A stretch of DNA of 64,000 nt. Origin: Larkinella sp. C7. Its GTDB lineage: Bacteria; Bacteroidota; Bacteroidia; Cytophagales; Spirosomataceae. Made by a program: the position numbers and the translations under genes. The stretch spans positions 1-64,000 of the forward strand of contig NZ_VBSL01000017.1 in NCBI RefSeq assembly GCF_006149005.1, read 5' to 3'. How positions within the stretch are numbered: the first letter of the stretch is position 1; every line of letters starts with the position of its first letter. The notes below the pieces were generated by a model. The model was not told the origin of the DNA. It searched no databases and saw nothing but the letters and a program-made list of their open reading frames with translations. This document shows, in pieces, positions 17,862-26,793 of the stretch.

Positions 17862-17864
17862 ATT

Positions 17865-19133
17865 TTAAACGGGAATCAGCGAAGACATTTGAATTTGCAA
17901 TACTTTTCGTTGGTGACTGGAAGGAGAAAGGATTTTATCAAGTTCTTCGTAGGCGGTTTTAGCACCTGCGTAATTCTCTTCCAGTAACGAATCTTCAAAT
18001 TCCCGCATTAATTCTAAATAACGATCTGAACGGGTTTTCTCGCCCAAATCCATCAATTCCCGCAAAATTTCTTCCACTGTCCAACCTTGAAATGACCCAA
18101 ACTGTTGGCGAATGTTAATACTTCCCGTCGCTTCGTCTTTTTCCAGCATAACCAGATTAACATTCTCTGCTGATTGGACGATGAGTGGACTGTGAGCGGT
18201 CACGATAAACTGGGTATTTGGAAATAAATCACTGAGGTATTTTATGATTTTTCGTTGCCATTCCGGATGGATGTGCAAATCTATCTCGTCAACTAAAACG
18301 ATTGCGGGGCCGTGAAGAGGGTTTTCTAAATCAGGATAGCGATCAAACATTCTTTTGGCTAAATCAGCAAGCCAAGAAATTGTTATTTGGTATCCATAAC
18401 CGAGTGATGATAATTTTACCCACCCATAAATTGTATCAACTTCAACAAACGACTTAAGATGTTCATCCGTCGTAAACCTTATATTTCTGATATCAGGTAA
18501 AATGTGACTTTTTATAAGAACATCCTCTATATTTTTATAAACTTTTTTAGCGAATGCACTTCCATTTTTTACTGCATAATCAGTTTGAAGGAGCCACTCT
18601 TCAGTATTAATTAATTCGGTCTTATCATTTATTAAGTCTTCTAGTGGATCGTTAATTTCACTTTTATTAAAACTTGTTGATGCAGTACGCCTTGATGTTC
18701 CATAAGAACAAATGATGAGATCAGTAATCTCGCTGTTTTTAGCGATACCAGCACTTTCATTACTATAATAATAGGAGTCTACAAAGTCTTTATATATTTT
18801 ATTTAAGGGGATAGTAAATTCAGCCCTTACATGGCCTGAACTATCTCCAAAGATTTCACCTCTATAGAAAAAGCCAGTAGGTACATAAGCCACTCTATGA
18901 TCGTCGTTAACCTCCGTATCCTTGACCAAATTACCTACACTTTTAGGTTGTAAACCTGCTACCAACTTTAGAAGGGTCGTCTTTCCAGTATTATTATTCC
19001 CAATAATTACTGACCATTGATTTGGGTTCTTATCTTTATCAGTAAAATTTATTGTATATGTGTTTTTAAAGCATTTCACGTTATCTAAGTGAAGTGCTTT
19101 AAAGTAAATAGTATTATTGGTTGATTGAAGCAT
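17865..19133 (-). CDS. ptuA: AAA/ABC-type ATPase, PtuA-like (Septu-type anti-phage system)
   Basis: 422 aa. N-terminal Walker A GNNNTGKTT (Lys51), ABC-like signature LSSLGYGYQ near 241-249, Walker B IVLVDEIDLHIHP (Asp282, Glu283) and H-loop VTAHSPLIV (His314). The layout is that of SMC/RecF-like AAA_15 ATPases such as PtuA and OLD proteins. The C-terminal ~100 residues (EEILRELMDLGEKTR onward) are helical; no TOPRIM nuclease domain is seen, which fits a partner that supplies cleavage. The gene is clearly more AT-rich than all neighbours, especially 18480-19130, suggesting recent transfer. A perfect 44-bp palindrome ends 14 bp upstream of its ATG. In Septu the ATPase gates the HNH partner on phage infection. 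Confidence 0.85.
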   Translation of the reverse strand: MLQSTNNTIYFKALHLDNVKCFKNTYTINFTDKDKNPNQWSVIIGNNNTGKTTLLKLVAGLQPKSVGNLVKDTEVNDDHRVAYVPTGFFYRGEIFGDSSGHVRAEFTIPLNKIYKDFVDSYYYSNESAGIAKNSEITDLIICSYGTSRRTASTSFNKSEINDPLEDLINDKTELINTEEWLLQTDYAVKNGSAFAKKVYKNIEDVLIKSHILPDIRNIRFTTDEHLKSFVEVDTIYGWVKLSSLGYGYQITISWLADLAKRMFDRYPDLENPLHGPAIVLVDEIDLHIHPEWQRKIIKYLSDLFPNTQFIVTAHSPLIVQSAENVNLVMLEKDEATGSINIRQQFGSFQGWTVEEILRELMDLGEKTRSDRYLELMREFEDSLLEENYAGAKTAYEELDKILSPSSHQRKVLQIQMSSLIPV

Positions 19134-19147
19134 TAATTTGATTAGTT

Positions 19148-19191
19148 TTTAGAATTCAAGAAACCTTATATAAGGTTTCTTGAATTCTAAA
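19148..19191. promoter_or_regulatory. Perfect 44-bp palindrome upstream of the PtuA-like gene
   Basis: The 22-base half TTTAGAATTCAAGAAACC followed by TTAT is mirrored exactly, with no spacer. It is positioned 14 bp before the ATPase ATG, so it would lie in the promoter or 5' leader. As DNA it could be an operator for a dimeric repressor; as RNA a long stem just ahead of the start codon. No T-run follows on either strand, so a terminator is unlikely. Confidence 0.8.
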
Positions 19192-19262
19192 TTAAGTTCG
19201 TACTCTATAAAATATGAGAAGATTGTCTATACCCTTCAAATGAATTGCCAAAAAATTATGTA

Positions 19263-19289
19263 ACCAGGTACAACAATGTTGTGACTGGT
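19263..19289 (-). terminator. Probable terminator after nadC-nadA-small gene
   Basis: Imperfect 27-nt inverted repeat (ACCAG..ACAACA-A-TGTTGT..CTGGT; one mismatch and one G-U) starting 9 bp beyond the stop of the 67-aa gene on the minus strand, followed downstream by ATAATTTTTTGG. If it works, transcription from nadA would not read into the defence cassette and nadB. Confidence 0.5.
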
Positions 19290-19298
19290 CATAAAGAA

Positions 19299-19502
19299 TT
19301 AAAATAATTGATCTTTACCCTCCAAAATTGGAGTAAGATCCCGATCCGACCAAACCGATACGGATTGTATTTCTCTTCGGTAGGCGTCCATATCGAACTG
19401 GACTGGTTTTTCCTGCTTGTGCAGGAAAAAGTTAACGAAGTCAATCACCTCTTTTTGATGTTCGTCGCTTAACTGTGTATATTTTCCCAGTAAGTCTTTC
19501 AT
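19299..19502 (-). CDS. Small DUF2281-like protein (putative antitoxin-type)
   Basis: 67 aa. The first half (LSDEHQKEVIDFVNFFLHK) resembles the helical DUF2281 motif found in small antitoxin-like proteins; the second half holds SVSVWSDRDL, rich in charged residues. No toxin gene follows it. It starts 11 bp after the nadA stop and so belongs to the nadC-nadA transcript, while a probable terminator separates it from the PtuA-like gene. It could be a remnant of a toxin-antitoxin pair, an accessory of the defence cassette, or an unrelated small protein. The family assignment is by eye only. Confidence 0.6.
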   Translation of the reverse strand: MKDLLGKYTQLSDEHQKEVIDFVNFFLHKQEKPVQFDMDAYRREIQSVSVWSDRDLTPILEGKDQLF

Positions 19503-19513
19503 AGCTGGTTAAT

Positions 19514-20524
19514 TTACAATCCCTTACTCATTTCCAGCATCCTTAACACCGAAGCCTCAGCTTTCACGCGCACGTCTTCCGGGACAAAAATCTCCGGTTT
19601 TTCGTAATACAACGTATTGTACAGCTTTTCGAGCGTGTTCATTTTCATGTATGGACACTCCGAACAGGCGCAGGTGTTGTTCTCACTGGCCGGAGCCGGA
19701 ATGATTTTCTTATTCGGAACCGACTGCTTCATCTTGTGCAGAATACCGGCTTCCGTTCCCACAATAAACACCTCGTCGGGCTGATCCGTCACGTATTTCA
19801 GCAGGGCTGTGGTCGAACCCACAAAATCGGCCTGACTCAGAATGTGTTCCTGGCATTCGGGGTGGGCAATGAACTTGGCTTCGGGGTATTTCTGCCGCAA
19901 AGCCGTCAGTTTTTCCAGCGAAATATCGATGTGGACAATGCAGGCCCCATCCCACAACACCATATCCCGACCGGTTTTCTTGGCCACAAACCGCCCCAGG
20001 TTGGCATCCGGCGCGAAGATAATTTTCTGATCTTTCGGTAAAGACTCTACGATCTTCACCGCGTTCGAAGACGTGCAGATGATGTCCGACAACGCCTTGA
20101 TTTCCGCCGAGCAGTTGATGTAACTGATTACGATGTGGTCCGGGTGTTGGGCCTTGAAAGCCGCAAACTGATCGGCCGGGGCCGAGTCGGCCAGTGAACA
20201 ACCGGCGTTCATGTCGGGAATGACGACTTTCTTGTGGGGTGACAGAATTTTGGCGGTTTCGCCCATGAAATGCACCCCGCAGAACACAATCATCTCGGCG
20301 TCGGTGGCGGCTGCCTGCTGCGACAAACCGAGGCTGTCGCCGATGTAGTCGGCCAGGTCCTGAATGTCGCTATCGACGTAATAGTGGGCCAGAATCACGG
20401 CGTTTTTCTCCTTCTTCATCCGCCGGATTTCGTCCATTAAAACGTCTTTTTCTTTCGGCGTGGAACGGCTGATATAACCGATTTGCCGGATTTCTTCATC
20501 TAAAGTGAGTGGGAGCGTTGCCAT
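19514..20524 (-). CDS. nadA: Quinolinate synthase
   Basis: 336 aa; condenses iminoaspartate with dihydroxyacetone phosphate to give quinolinate, using a [4Fe-4S] cluster. Seen: [19 protein letters not shown], the first Cys in [26 protein letters not shown], the HPEC stretch with the second conserved Cys region, and [12 protein letters not shown] near the C-terminus holding the last cluster Cys. Length typical. It lies 81 bp downstream of nadC on the same strand. Its usual partner nadB is displaced about 2.4 kb downstream by the Septu-like cassette. Confidence 0.97.
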   Translation of the reverse strand: MATLPLTLDEEIRQIGYISRSTPKEKDVLMDEIRRMKKEKNAVILAHYYVDSDIQDLADYIGDSLGLSQQAAATDAEMIVFCGVHFMGETAKILSPHKKVVIPDMNAGCSLADSAPADQFAAFKAQHPDHIVISYINCSAEIKALSDIICTSSNAVKIVESLPKDQKIIFAPDANLGRFVAKKTGRDMVLWDGACIVHIDISLEKLTALRQKYPEAKFIAHPECQEHILSQADFVGSTTALLKYVTDQPDEVFIVGTEAGILHKMKQSVPNKKIIPAPASENNTCACSECPYMKMNTLEKLYNTLYYEKPEIFVPEDVRVKAEASVLRMLEMSKGL

Positions 20525-20605
20525 AGTGTATAAAAAACTACCTCTGATGTTCTCTGATCAACTCTGTGTAACAAATTTAACTATTACACAGAGTTGATCA
20601 GAAAG

Positions 20606-21439
20606 TTAATATGCTTTTAAACTCATATCTAAACTTTTGACCTGGTGCGTCAGAGCACCGGACGAAATGTAATCGACGCCGGAATCCGCATAGTCGCGCA
20701 GGTTGGTTTCGTTGATCCCGCCCGATGCTTCCGTCACCATCCGCCCGTCGATCAGTTCCACCATCCGTTTCAGTTCCGCCGGTGCAAAGTTGTCCAGCAA
20801 CATCCGGTCGATTTGCCCGATGCGCAGCACTTCTTCCACTTCCTTCTGGTTTCGCACTTCCACTTCAATCGGCAGGGTGCGACCGGTGGTTTTCAGATAC
20901 TGAACGGCTTTGGTAACGGCCGCTTCGATCCCGCCAGCGTAGTCGAGGTGGTTGTCTTTGATCAGAATCATGTCGAACAGGCCGAAACGGTGATTGATGG
21001 CACCGCCAATCTTTACCGCCATTTTTTCGCAAATCCGGAAGTTCGGCGTTGTTTTTCGCGTATCCAGCAGCCTGGTTTTGGTGCCTTCCAGCATGTTTAC
21101 CATCGTTCGGGTGTGGGTTGCAATGCCACTCATGCGCTGCATGCAGTTCAGCACCAGCCGCTCCGCTTTCAGAATCGATTGCGCCCGACCGCTGACCGTC
21201 AGCACAATGTCGCCGTAATGAATGGCCGAGCCATCCTGGATGTTGACATGAACCTGCAAGTCCGGGTCCACTTCCCGAAAAACCGCTTCGGCCACTTCAA
21301 CACCCGCCAGCACGCCGTCCTGCTTCACCAAAAGCCGGGCGCGCTTATGGGCATCGGCCGGAATGGTCGAGAGCGAGGTATGATCGCCATCGCCGATATC
21401 CTCGGCTAAGGCCAGTTTGATAAACTCCTGTAATGTCAT
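20606..21439 (-). CDS. nadC: Nicotinate-nucleotide pyrophosphorylase (carboxylating), quinolinate phosphoribosyltransferase
   Basis: 277 aa; converts quinolinate and PRPP to nicotinate mononucleotide. Family blocks seen: ALAEDIGDGDHTS at the N-terminus, LVLNCMQRMSGIATHT, LLDTRKTTPNFR, KIGGAINHRFGLFDMILIKDNHL, and the C-terminal barrel TEASGGINETNLRDYADSGVDYIS. It is the first gene of the nadC-nadA group, so the promoter should lie in the ~125-bp gap to the divergent small gene. A weak -7-like box (TAACTTTC) can be read on the minus strand there. Confidence 0.97.
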   Translation of the reverse strand: MTLQEFIKLALAEDIGDGDHTSLSTIPADAHKRARLLVKQDGVLAGVEVAEAVFREVDPDLQVHVNIQDGSAIHYGDIVLTVSGRAQSILKAERLVLNCMQRMSGIATHTRTMVNMLEGTKTRLLDTRKTTPNFRICEKMAVKIGGAINHRFGLFDMILIKDNHLDYAGGIEAAVTKAVQYLKTTGRTLPIEVEVRNQKEVEEVLRIGQIDRMLLDNFAPAELKRMVELIDGRMVTEASGGINETNLRDYADSGVDYISSGALTHQVKSLDMSLKAY

Positions 21440-21564
21440 TTTTAATTATTTCGGCGAAAGTTAGTGGACTTCTTGAAAAAATACCCGAAAAAAACCGATT
21501 TGCTTTCTTGCCGAACTATCACGAAATTTGTTCCCCTCGTTCCGGCGAACCATTTTAAACGTCC

Positions 21565-21939
21565 ATGAAGCAACAGCGTAACGATTATATTCGTTTGATG
21601 AGCCTCTTCCTGACCGGCTTGCTACTCCTGGTGGCATCGGGCGGGCCTTCGTGGTTGTCTGTTGAACAACTTCCGGCAAAGCAAACTGTTCAAACGCCGA
21701 AGAAGGAAAAGAAAGCCGCCGATGCTCAGCAGGTTGTCGTTCAGGCGACCTCGTTTGATGCTGTTGTCACGCCCGCGTTGACGTTTGGCTTCGCGCAGGC
21801 GGTTTATCTGCTGCCACCGCCCGTCTTGTTTTTTGTCCTCAAACAAACGGTTATTCCCCGGTATTCGGAAGTTCCTTACTTTTATTTCTCGTTTTTTCGC
21901 TACGTTTTCGGGCATCACATCGCCATCAATGCGCCCTGA
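21565..21939 (+). CDS. Hypothetical membrane protein, 124 aa
   Basis: Not recognised. The N-terminus is basic and followed by a hydrophobic stretch (LMSLFLTGLLLLVASGG) that could be a signal anchor. A Lys/Gln-rich segment (PKKEKKAADAQQ) follows, then a second hydrophobic stretch (LLPPPVLFFVL) and an aromatic tail (YFYFSFFRYVFG). It sits between divergent nadC and secDF with its own start ATG 21565. A small inner-membrane protein is the most that can be said; co-expression with secDF is possible, 130 bp downstream. Confidence 0.6.
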   Translation: MKQQRNDYIRLMSLFLTGLLLLVASGGPSWLSVEQLPAKQTVQTPKKEKKAADAQQVVVQATSFDAVVTPALTFGFAQAVYLLPPPVLFFVLKQTVIPRYSEVPYFYFSFFRYVFGHHIAINAP

Positions 21940-22069
21940 TTTTTTTCAGAAGTGAGAAGGTAAAGACAAAAACCGCCTTTCACCGGGTTACGATGTCATT
22001 TCTTCATCTTTCTCATGCTGCTATTTTTTTCTATTGTCTCACATCTTTTCTCTTTATTCTTCATTACTA

Positions 22070-25000
22070 ATGCAAAACCGAGTCGGAATACTCATTCTGA
22101 CGGGTGTAGTTGCGCTATTGTGCATTTACTATCTGTCGTTTACGTTCGTGTCGAACAGCATCAAAAATGACGCGACCACCTACGCTACCAACACGAAGGG
22201 TGATGTGGATATCACCAAAAAACAGCATTACATCGATTCCCTCTGGAAAGAACCGGTTTATCTGGGCAACACGCTGGAAGAAGTAACCACCCGCGAATTG
22301 GGCCTGGGTCTTGACTTGCAGGGCGGTATGCACGTCGTTCTGGAAGTGTCGCCCTCCGAAATCCTGCGCGGTCTGGCCGGTGGCACCCGTGATCCGAAAT
22401 TCGAACAGGCGCTGAAAAAGGCGACCGAAGCCCAGAAGTCGGGGCAATCGAAATTTGTGGATAATTTTATCAGCGCCTACAAAGAGGTGGCACCCAACAC
22501 GAAACTGGCGACGATTTTTGCCAACAGCACCAACCGGGGCAAAATCAACTTTCAGTCGTCGGATGCCGAAGTTCGCAAACTGATCAACGACGAAGTCGAC
22601 GGTTCCATCAGCCGGGCGTTCCAGATCATTCAGGCGCGGGTCGATAAGTTTGGGGTTGCCAATCCTAACATTCAACGGTTGCCGGGTTCGGGCCGGATTC
22701 TGATCGAATTACCGGGTGTCGATAATCCTGAGCGTGTTCGTCGTCTGTTGTCGGGGGCGGCCAAACTGGAATTTGCCGAAGTCTATACCCTGAACGATGT
22801 GGCTGGTGGGCTGGATCAACTGGGCGCATATCTCGTGCAGATGGAAGCCGAACGGAAAATCGCGGCTACCCAAAAACCGGCTGGAACGACAGCAACCACC
22901 ACGGACACGACGAAAAAAGACAACTCGCTGGCGGCTCAGCTGGCGCAGAAAAACCAGGCCGCCAAAGGCGACAGCGCTAAGTCGGATACCTCGGCAACAG
23001 CGGCCCAGAACGCGGCCCTGACGAGCCTGTTCGTGCCGATGTCGCAGAACCAACTGGGTGTTTATCTGAAAGATACGGCTCGTGCCAACGACATTCTGGG
23101 CCGCGCCAACGTGAAAGCACTGTTCCCGGCGGATGCGGTTCTGATGTGGGACCGGAAAGCCATCGTTACCAACGATAACAAAGAGATTCTTCCTTTGTAT
23201 TTCATTCGTAAACCGGCGGGCCGAGCACCGCTGGAAGGCGATGTGATCGTCGATGCCACCAACGACTACGACGACCGGGGTCGTCCGGAAGTGACCATGC
23301 GGATGAACGCAGAAGGTGCCCGCAAATGGCGTGCGCTGACGGCGGCCAACATCAACCGCCCGGTTGCCATCATCCTCGATAACCTGGTGTATACCGCGCC
23401 AACGGTGCAGAACGAGATTCCGAACGGTAGCTCCAGCATTTCGGGGAACTTCACCGTGGATGAAACCAAAGATATGGCTAACATCCTGAAAGCCGGTAAG
23501 TTACCTGCGCCTACCAACATTGTGGAAGAAGCGGTTGTCGGTGCTACCCTGGGTTCAGAAGCGGTTTCGGCGGGGGTTCTTTCTTCGGTGGTGGGGTTGA
23601 TCATCGTTCTGATTTTCGTGGTAGCCTACTACGGCAGCGCCGGTTTCATTGCTGACCTTGCCCTGTTTGTCAACCTGTTTTTCCTGCTGGGCATCATGGC
23701 CTCGCTGGGGGCGGTTTTGACCATGCCCGGTATCGCCGGTATCGTGTTGACGATCGGTATGGCGGTCGATGCCAACGTACTGATTTTTGAGCGGATCAAG
23801 GAGGAGCTGGCATTAGGGAAACCGTTCAAACAGGCCATTGCCGACGGTTTTACAAATGCCTATTCGTCCATCATCGACTCGAACGTAACGACCCTGTTAA
23901 CCGGTGTGATCCTGTTCATCTTCGGAACGGGTCTGATTCTGGGTTTTGCCACCACGCTCGTCATCGGTATTCTGACATCGCTGTTTGCCGCCATCTTCAT
24001 CACCCGGATTATCCTGGAACAATATGTGAAGAATGGTAAAACGCTGGCTTTCGGAACGAGCTGGTCGAGAAACCTCTTCAAAGATTCGTCGTTTGATTTT
24101 GTATCGCGCCGGAAATTATACTACACGATTTCGTCGGTCATCATCGGCTTGGGGATCATTTCGGTGATTTTCAAAGGCTTCGGTCTGGGGGTCGATTTCA
24201 AAGGCGGACGCTCGTATGTCGTTCGTTTCGAAAACAACGTCAGCACCGATGATGTGCGGAATGCACTGGAAAATGAACTGCCTGGTTCACTCGAAGTAAA
24301 AACCTACGGCGGAACCGGTGTTGGCGGGGCCAACCAGGTTCGGGTTACGACCAGCTACCTGGCCGATGCCACCACACCGGAAGCCGACAAACAGACGGAA
24401 TCAAAATTACTCGCCGGTCTGACCAAAATTCAGGGTAATAAAGGGAACATTGAAAGCTCGCAGAAAGTAGGTCCGGCCATTGCCAATGACCTGATCTATT
24501 CGGCACTCTGGTCGATTTTGCTGGCCGTTGCCGTGGTATTCTGTTACATTCTGATCCGGTTTAAGAAGCTGGCTTTTGGTTACGGTGCCGTCGTCGCGTT
24601 GTTCCACGACGTGCTGATCATTCTGGCTATTTTCTCGATTGGTAATGGCTGGCTGCCGTTCTCACTGGATGTTGATCAGGCGTTTATCGGGGCCTTGCTG
24701 ACCATCATGGGGTATTCGATGAACGATACCGTCGTCGTCTTTGACCGCGTTCGGGAATACCTGAACGATACGAAAGGCCGCAAGGAAAGCATTCCGGTGA
24801 TTATCAATAACGCTTTGAACAGCACCCTGAGCCGCACCGCCGTAACGGGTCTTTCGACCATGCTGGTGTTGATCGTGTTGTTCTTCTTCGGTGGCGAAAC
24901 CATCCGTGGGTTCTCGTTTGCGATGCTGATCGGGGTCATTGTCGGAACGTATTCGTCGCTGTTTGTCGCGACGCCGATTGTGGTCGATGCCCTGAGCCGC

Positions 25001-25072
25001 GACCAGCTCAACGAAGTAGTCGCCACGCCGGAACCGCCGGCAACCGGCAAAGCAGCCCGCGCCAAAGCCTAA
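22070..25072 (+). CDS. secDF: Protein translocase SecDF (fused SecD and SecF)
   Basis: 1000 aa; proton-driven accessory of the Sec translocon in the inner membrane. Start at ATG 22070 (MQNRVGILILTG), just before the first helix. SecD half: LGLGLDLQGGMHVVLEV near residues 78-95, an Ala/Thr/Lys-rich linker near 264-317 that looks like a lineage insertion in the P1 domain, then IGMAVDANVLIFERIKEEL in the membrane part. SecF half starts near residue 670 with GLGVDFKGGRSYVVRF and ends with MGYSMNDTVVVFDRVREYL and SRTAVTGLSTMLVL. Fusion of SecD and SecF is usual in Bacteroidota. A strong terminator follows. Confidence 0.97.
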   Translation: MQNRVGILILTGVVALLCIYYLSFTFVSNSIKNDATTYATNTKGDVDITKKQHYIDSLWKEPVYLGNTLEEVTTRELGLGLDLQGGMHVVLEVSPSEILRGLAGGTRDPKFEQALKKATEAQKSGQSKFVDNFISAYKEVAPNTKLATIFANSTNRGKINFQSSDAEVRKLINDEVDGSISRAFQIIQARVDKFGVANPNIQRLPGSGRILIELPGVDNPERVRRLLSGAAKLEFAEVYTLNDVAGGLDQLGAYLVQMEAERKIAATQKPAGTTATTTDTTKKDNSLAAQLAQKNQAAKGDSAKSDTSATAAQNAALTSLFVPMSQNQLGVYLKDTARANDILGRANVKALFPADAVLMWDRKAIVTNDNKEILPLYFIRKPAGRAPLEGDVIVDATNDYDDRGRPEVTMRMNAEGARKWRALTAANINRPVAIILDNLVYTAPTVQNEIPNGSSSISGNFTVDETKDMANILKAGKLPAPTNIVEEAVVGATLGSEAVSAGVLSSVVGLIIVLIFVVAYYGSAGFIADLALFVNLFFLLGIMASLGAVLTMPGIAGIVLTIGMAVDANVLIFERIKEELALGKPFKQAIADGFTNAYSSIIDSNVTTLLTGVILFIFGTGLILGFATTLVIGILTSLFAAIFITRIILEQYVKNGKTLAFGTSWSRNLFKDSSFDFVSRRKLYYTISSVIIGLGIISVIFKGFGLGVDFKGGRSYVVRFENNVSTDDVRNALENELPGSLEVKTYGGTGVGGANQVRVTTSYLADATTPEADKQTESKLLAGLTKIQGNKGNIESSQKVGPAIANDLIYSALWSILLAVAVVFCYILIRFKKLAFGYGAVVALFHDVLIILAIFSIGNGWLPFSLDVDQAFIGALLTIMGYSMNDTVVVFDRVREYLNDTKGRKESIPVIINNALNSTLSRTAVTGLSTMLVLIVLFFFGGETIRGFSFAMLIGVIVGTYSSLFVATPIVVDALSRDQLNEVVATPEPPATGKAARAKA

Positions 25073-25084
25073 GGGTGATGCATG

Positions 25085-25125
25085 AAAAAAGGGATAAGGA
25101 CTATGATCGTCTTTATCCCTTTTTT
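25085..25125 (+). terminator. Rho-independent terminator after secDF
   Basis: Stem 25085-25101 pairs with 25109-25125 (17 bp, one G-U) around a 7-base loop; the A-run at the left and T-run at the right make it effective on the plus strand and possibly on both. Confidence 0.85.
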
Positions 25126-25210
25126 ATATTTCGGTTTTCTTGTATTGACTACAACTACAAAAGCCTTATTTTGCAAAACATTTAATCCGTAAAATTTTAT
25201 TCGGTTCTAT

Positions 25211-26782
25211 ATGGAGTCTACCAAAGCATCAACCCAAACTAAAAATCAACTCTGGGCCAAGAAGTCGATCAGCAAGCTCATGGAAGAGACGGCTGCCGAG
25301 CCCAACAGTCTGGATCCAATTAGTCAGGAGGGAACTTTAAAACGCACCTTAAGCTCAACAAACCTGATTGCCCTCGGGATTGGGGCCATCATCGGTGCCG
25401 GGTTATTCGTTCGAACCGCAGCCGCGGCTGGCGGTCATGCCGGGCCGGGGGTTACCATTTCGTTTGCCATTGCGGCTTTTGCCTGTGCGCTCGCCGGGTT
25501 GTGCTATGCGGAGTTTGCGTCGATGATTCCCATTGCAGGTAGTGCCTATACCTATAGTTATACCACGATGGGCGAATTTATCGCCTGGATTATTGGCTGG
25601 GATTTGGTGCTGGAATACGCGCTGGGGGCGGCCACGGTTTCGATTGGCTGGTCGCAATACCTCAATGCGCTGTTCTACGACTTCTTCAAGTTTCACATAC
25701 CCTATCAATGGTGTCACTCTCCCTTTCAGATCAGCGACGGGCTGGGTATGTATGCCGGTGAAGCGGGTGTACACGGGATTATTAACCTGCCTGCGGTCTT
25801 TATTCTGTTGATGTTGAGTCTGTTATTGATCCGGGGAACGCAGGAGTCTGCGACGTTCAACAACATCATTGTGATTGTGAAAGTGAGCATTGTTTTGCTG
25901 ATCATCGCTCTCGCCTGGAAATTCATCAACCCCGCCAACCACGTGCCGTATCTGATTCCGGCCGATGCGGGAACGGCTACGCTGAGCACCGGCCAGATTC
26001 ACAACTACGCCGATCCGCTCAACCACGGCTGGCTGGGTGTACTGCGGGGCGCTGGTATCGTGTTCTTTGCGTTCATCGGTTTCGATGCGGTTTCAACAGC
26101 CGCGCAGGAAGCCAAGAATCCGCAGAAAGATATGCCCGTCGGTATTCTGGTTTCGCTGGCGATCTGTACATTCCTGTACATTCTGTTTTCGCACGTTCTG
26201 ACCGGTTTGGCACCCTACAAAGAGTTCATGGGTCACGGGGGCGAAGCGTCGGTTGTTTATGCCATTACGAATTATATGCCCGGTTATGAATGGCTGGCTT
26301 CGTTGGTAACGGTAGCGATTCTGGCCGGTTTTTCTTCCGTAATTCTGGTGATGCTATTGGGCCAAACCCGCGTATTCTACACCATGAGCAAAGATGGGCT
26401 GGTGCCGGCTATTTTCTCAAAACTGCACCCGAAATACAAAACACCATACCGTTCGCAGTGGGTGTTTTTTGTTTTCGTTTCCATTTTTGCTGCCTTCATT
26501 CCCGATAGCGTCGTGGGTGACATGACCAGCATCGGAACGCTGTTTGCCTTTGTGCTGGTGTGTCTGGGCATCATGATTCTGCGCAAAACCGACCCGAATC
26601 TGGTTCGTCCGTTCAAAACGCCCTTCTACATGATCGTTTGTCCGCTCGGTGCGCTCATTTGTCTGGCCATGATCCTGAGTCTGGGCTGGGAAAACTGGAC
26701 CCGCCTGATCGTCTGGATGGGCATCGGTTTGTTGATTTACTTCGTCTACGGACGGTATCATAGCAAGCTGAGGGCTAAATAA
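25211..26782 (+). CDS. APC-family amino acid permease (cationic amino acid transporter-like)
   Basis: 523-aa inner-membrane protein with 12 or more helices. Family marks: LIALGIGAIIGAGLFVRTAAAAGGHAGPG in helix 1 (the unwound GIGAIIGAG substrate motif), SYTTMGEFIAWIIGWDLVLEY, and FFAFIGFDAVSTAAQEAKNPQ, which is typical of the CAT (YfnA-like) branch. The N-terminal ~60 residues are hydrophilic (MEEPN-like, ending before GTLKRTLSSTNLIAL). Likely proton-coupled uptake of cationic or broad-range amino acids; substrate not determined. Followed by an inverted repeat and a terminator. Confidence 0.92.
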   Translation: MESTKASTQTKNQLWAKKSISKLMEETAAEPNSLDPISQEGTLKRTLSSTNLIALGIGAIIGAGLFVRTAAAAGGHAGPGVTISFAIAAFACALAGLCYAEFASMIPIAGSAYTYSYTTMGEFIAWIIGWDLVLEYALGAATVSIGWSQYLNALFYDFFKFHIPYQWCHSPFQISDGLGMYAGEAGVHGIINLPAVFILLMLSLLLIRGTQESATFNNIIVIVKVSIVLLIIALAWKFINPANHVPYLIPADAGTATLSTGQIHNYADPLNHGWLGVLRGAGIVFFAFIGFDAVSTAAQEAKNPQKDMPVGILVSLAICTFLYILFSHVLTGLAPYKEFMGHGGEASVVYAITNYMPGYEWLASLVTVAILAGFSSVILVMLLGQTRVFYTMSKDGLVPAIFSKLHPKYKTPYRSQWVFFVFVSIFAAFIPDSVVGDMTSIGTLFAFVLVCLGIMILRKTDPNLVRPFKTPFYMIVCPLGALICLAMILSLGWENWTRLIVWMGIGLLIYFVYGRYHSKLRAK

Positions 26783-26793
26783 TTATAAATGCA

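Noticed and set aside
17109-19300. Retron with PtuAB effectors
   Set aside because: No reverse transcriptase gene or msr/msd-like region lies beside the pair.
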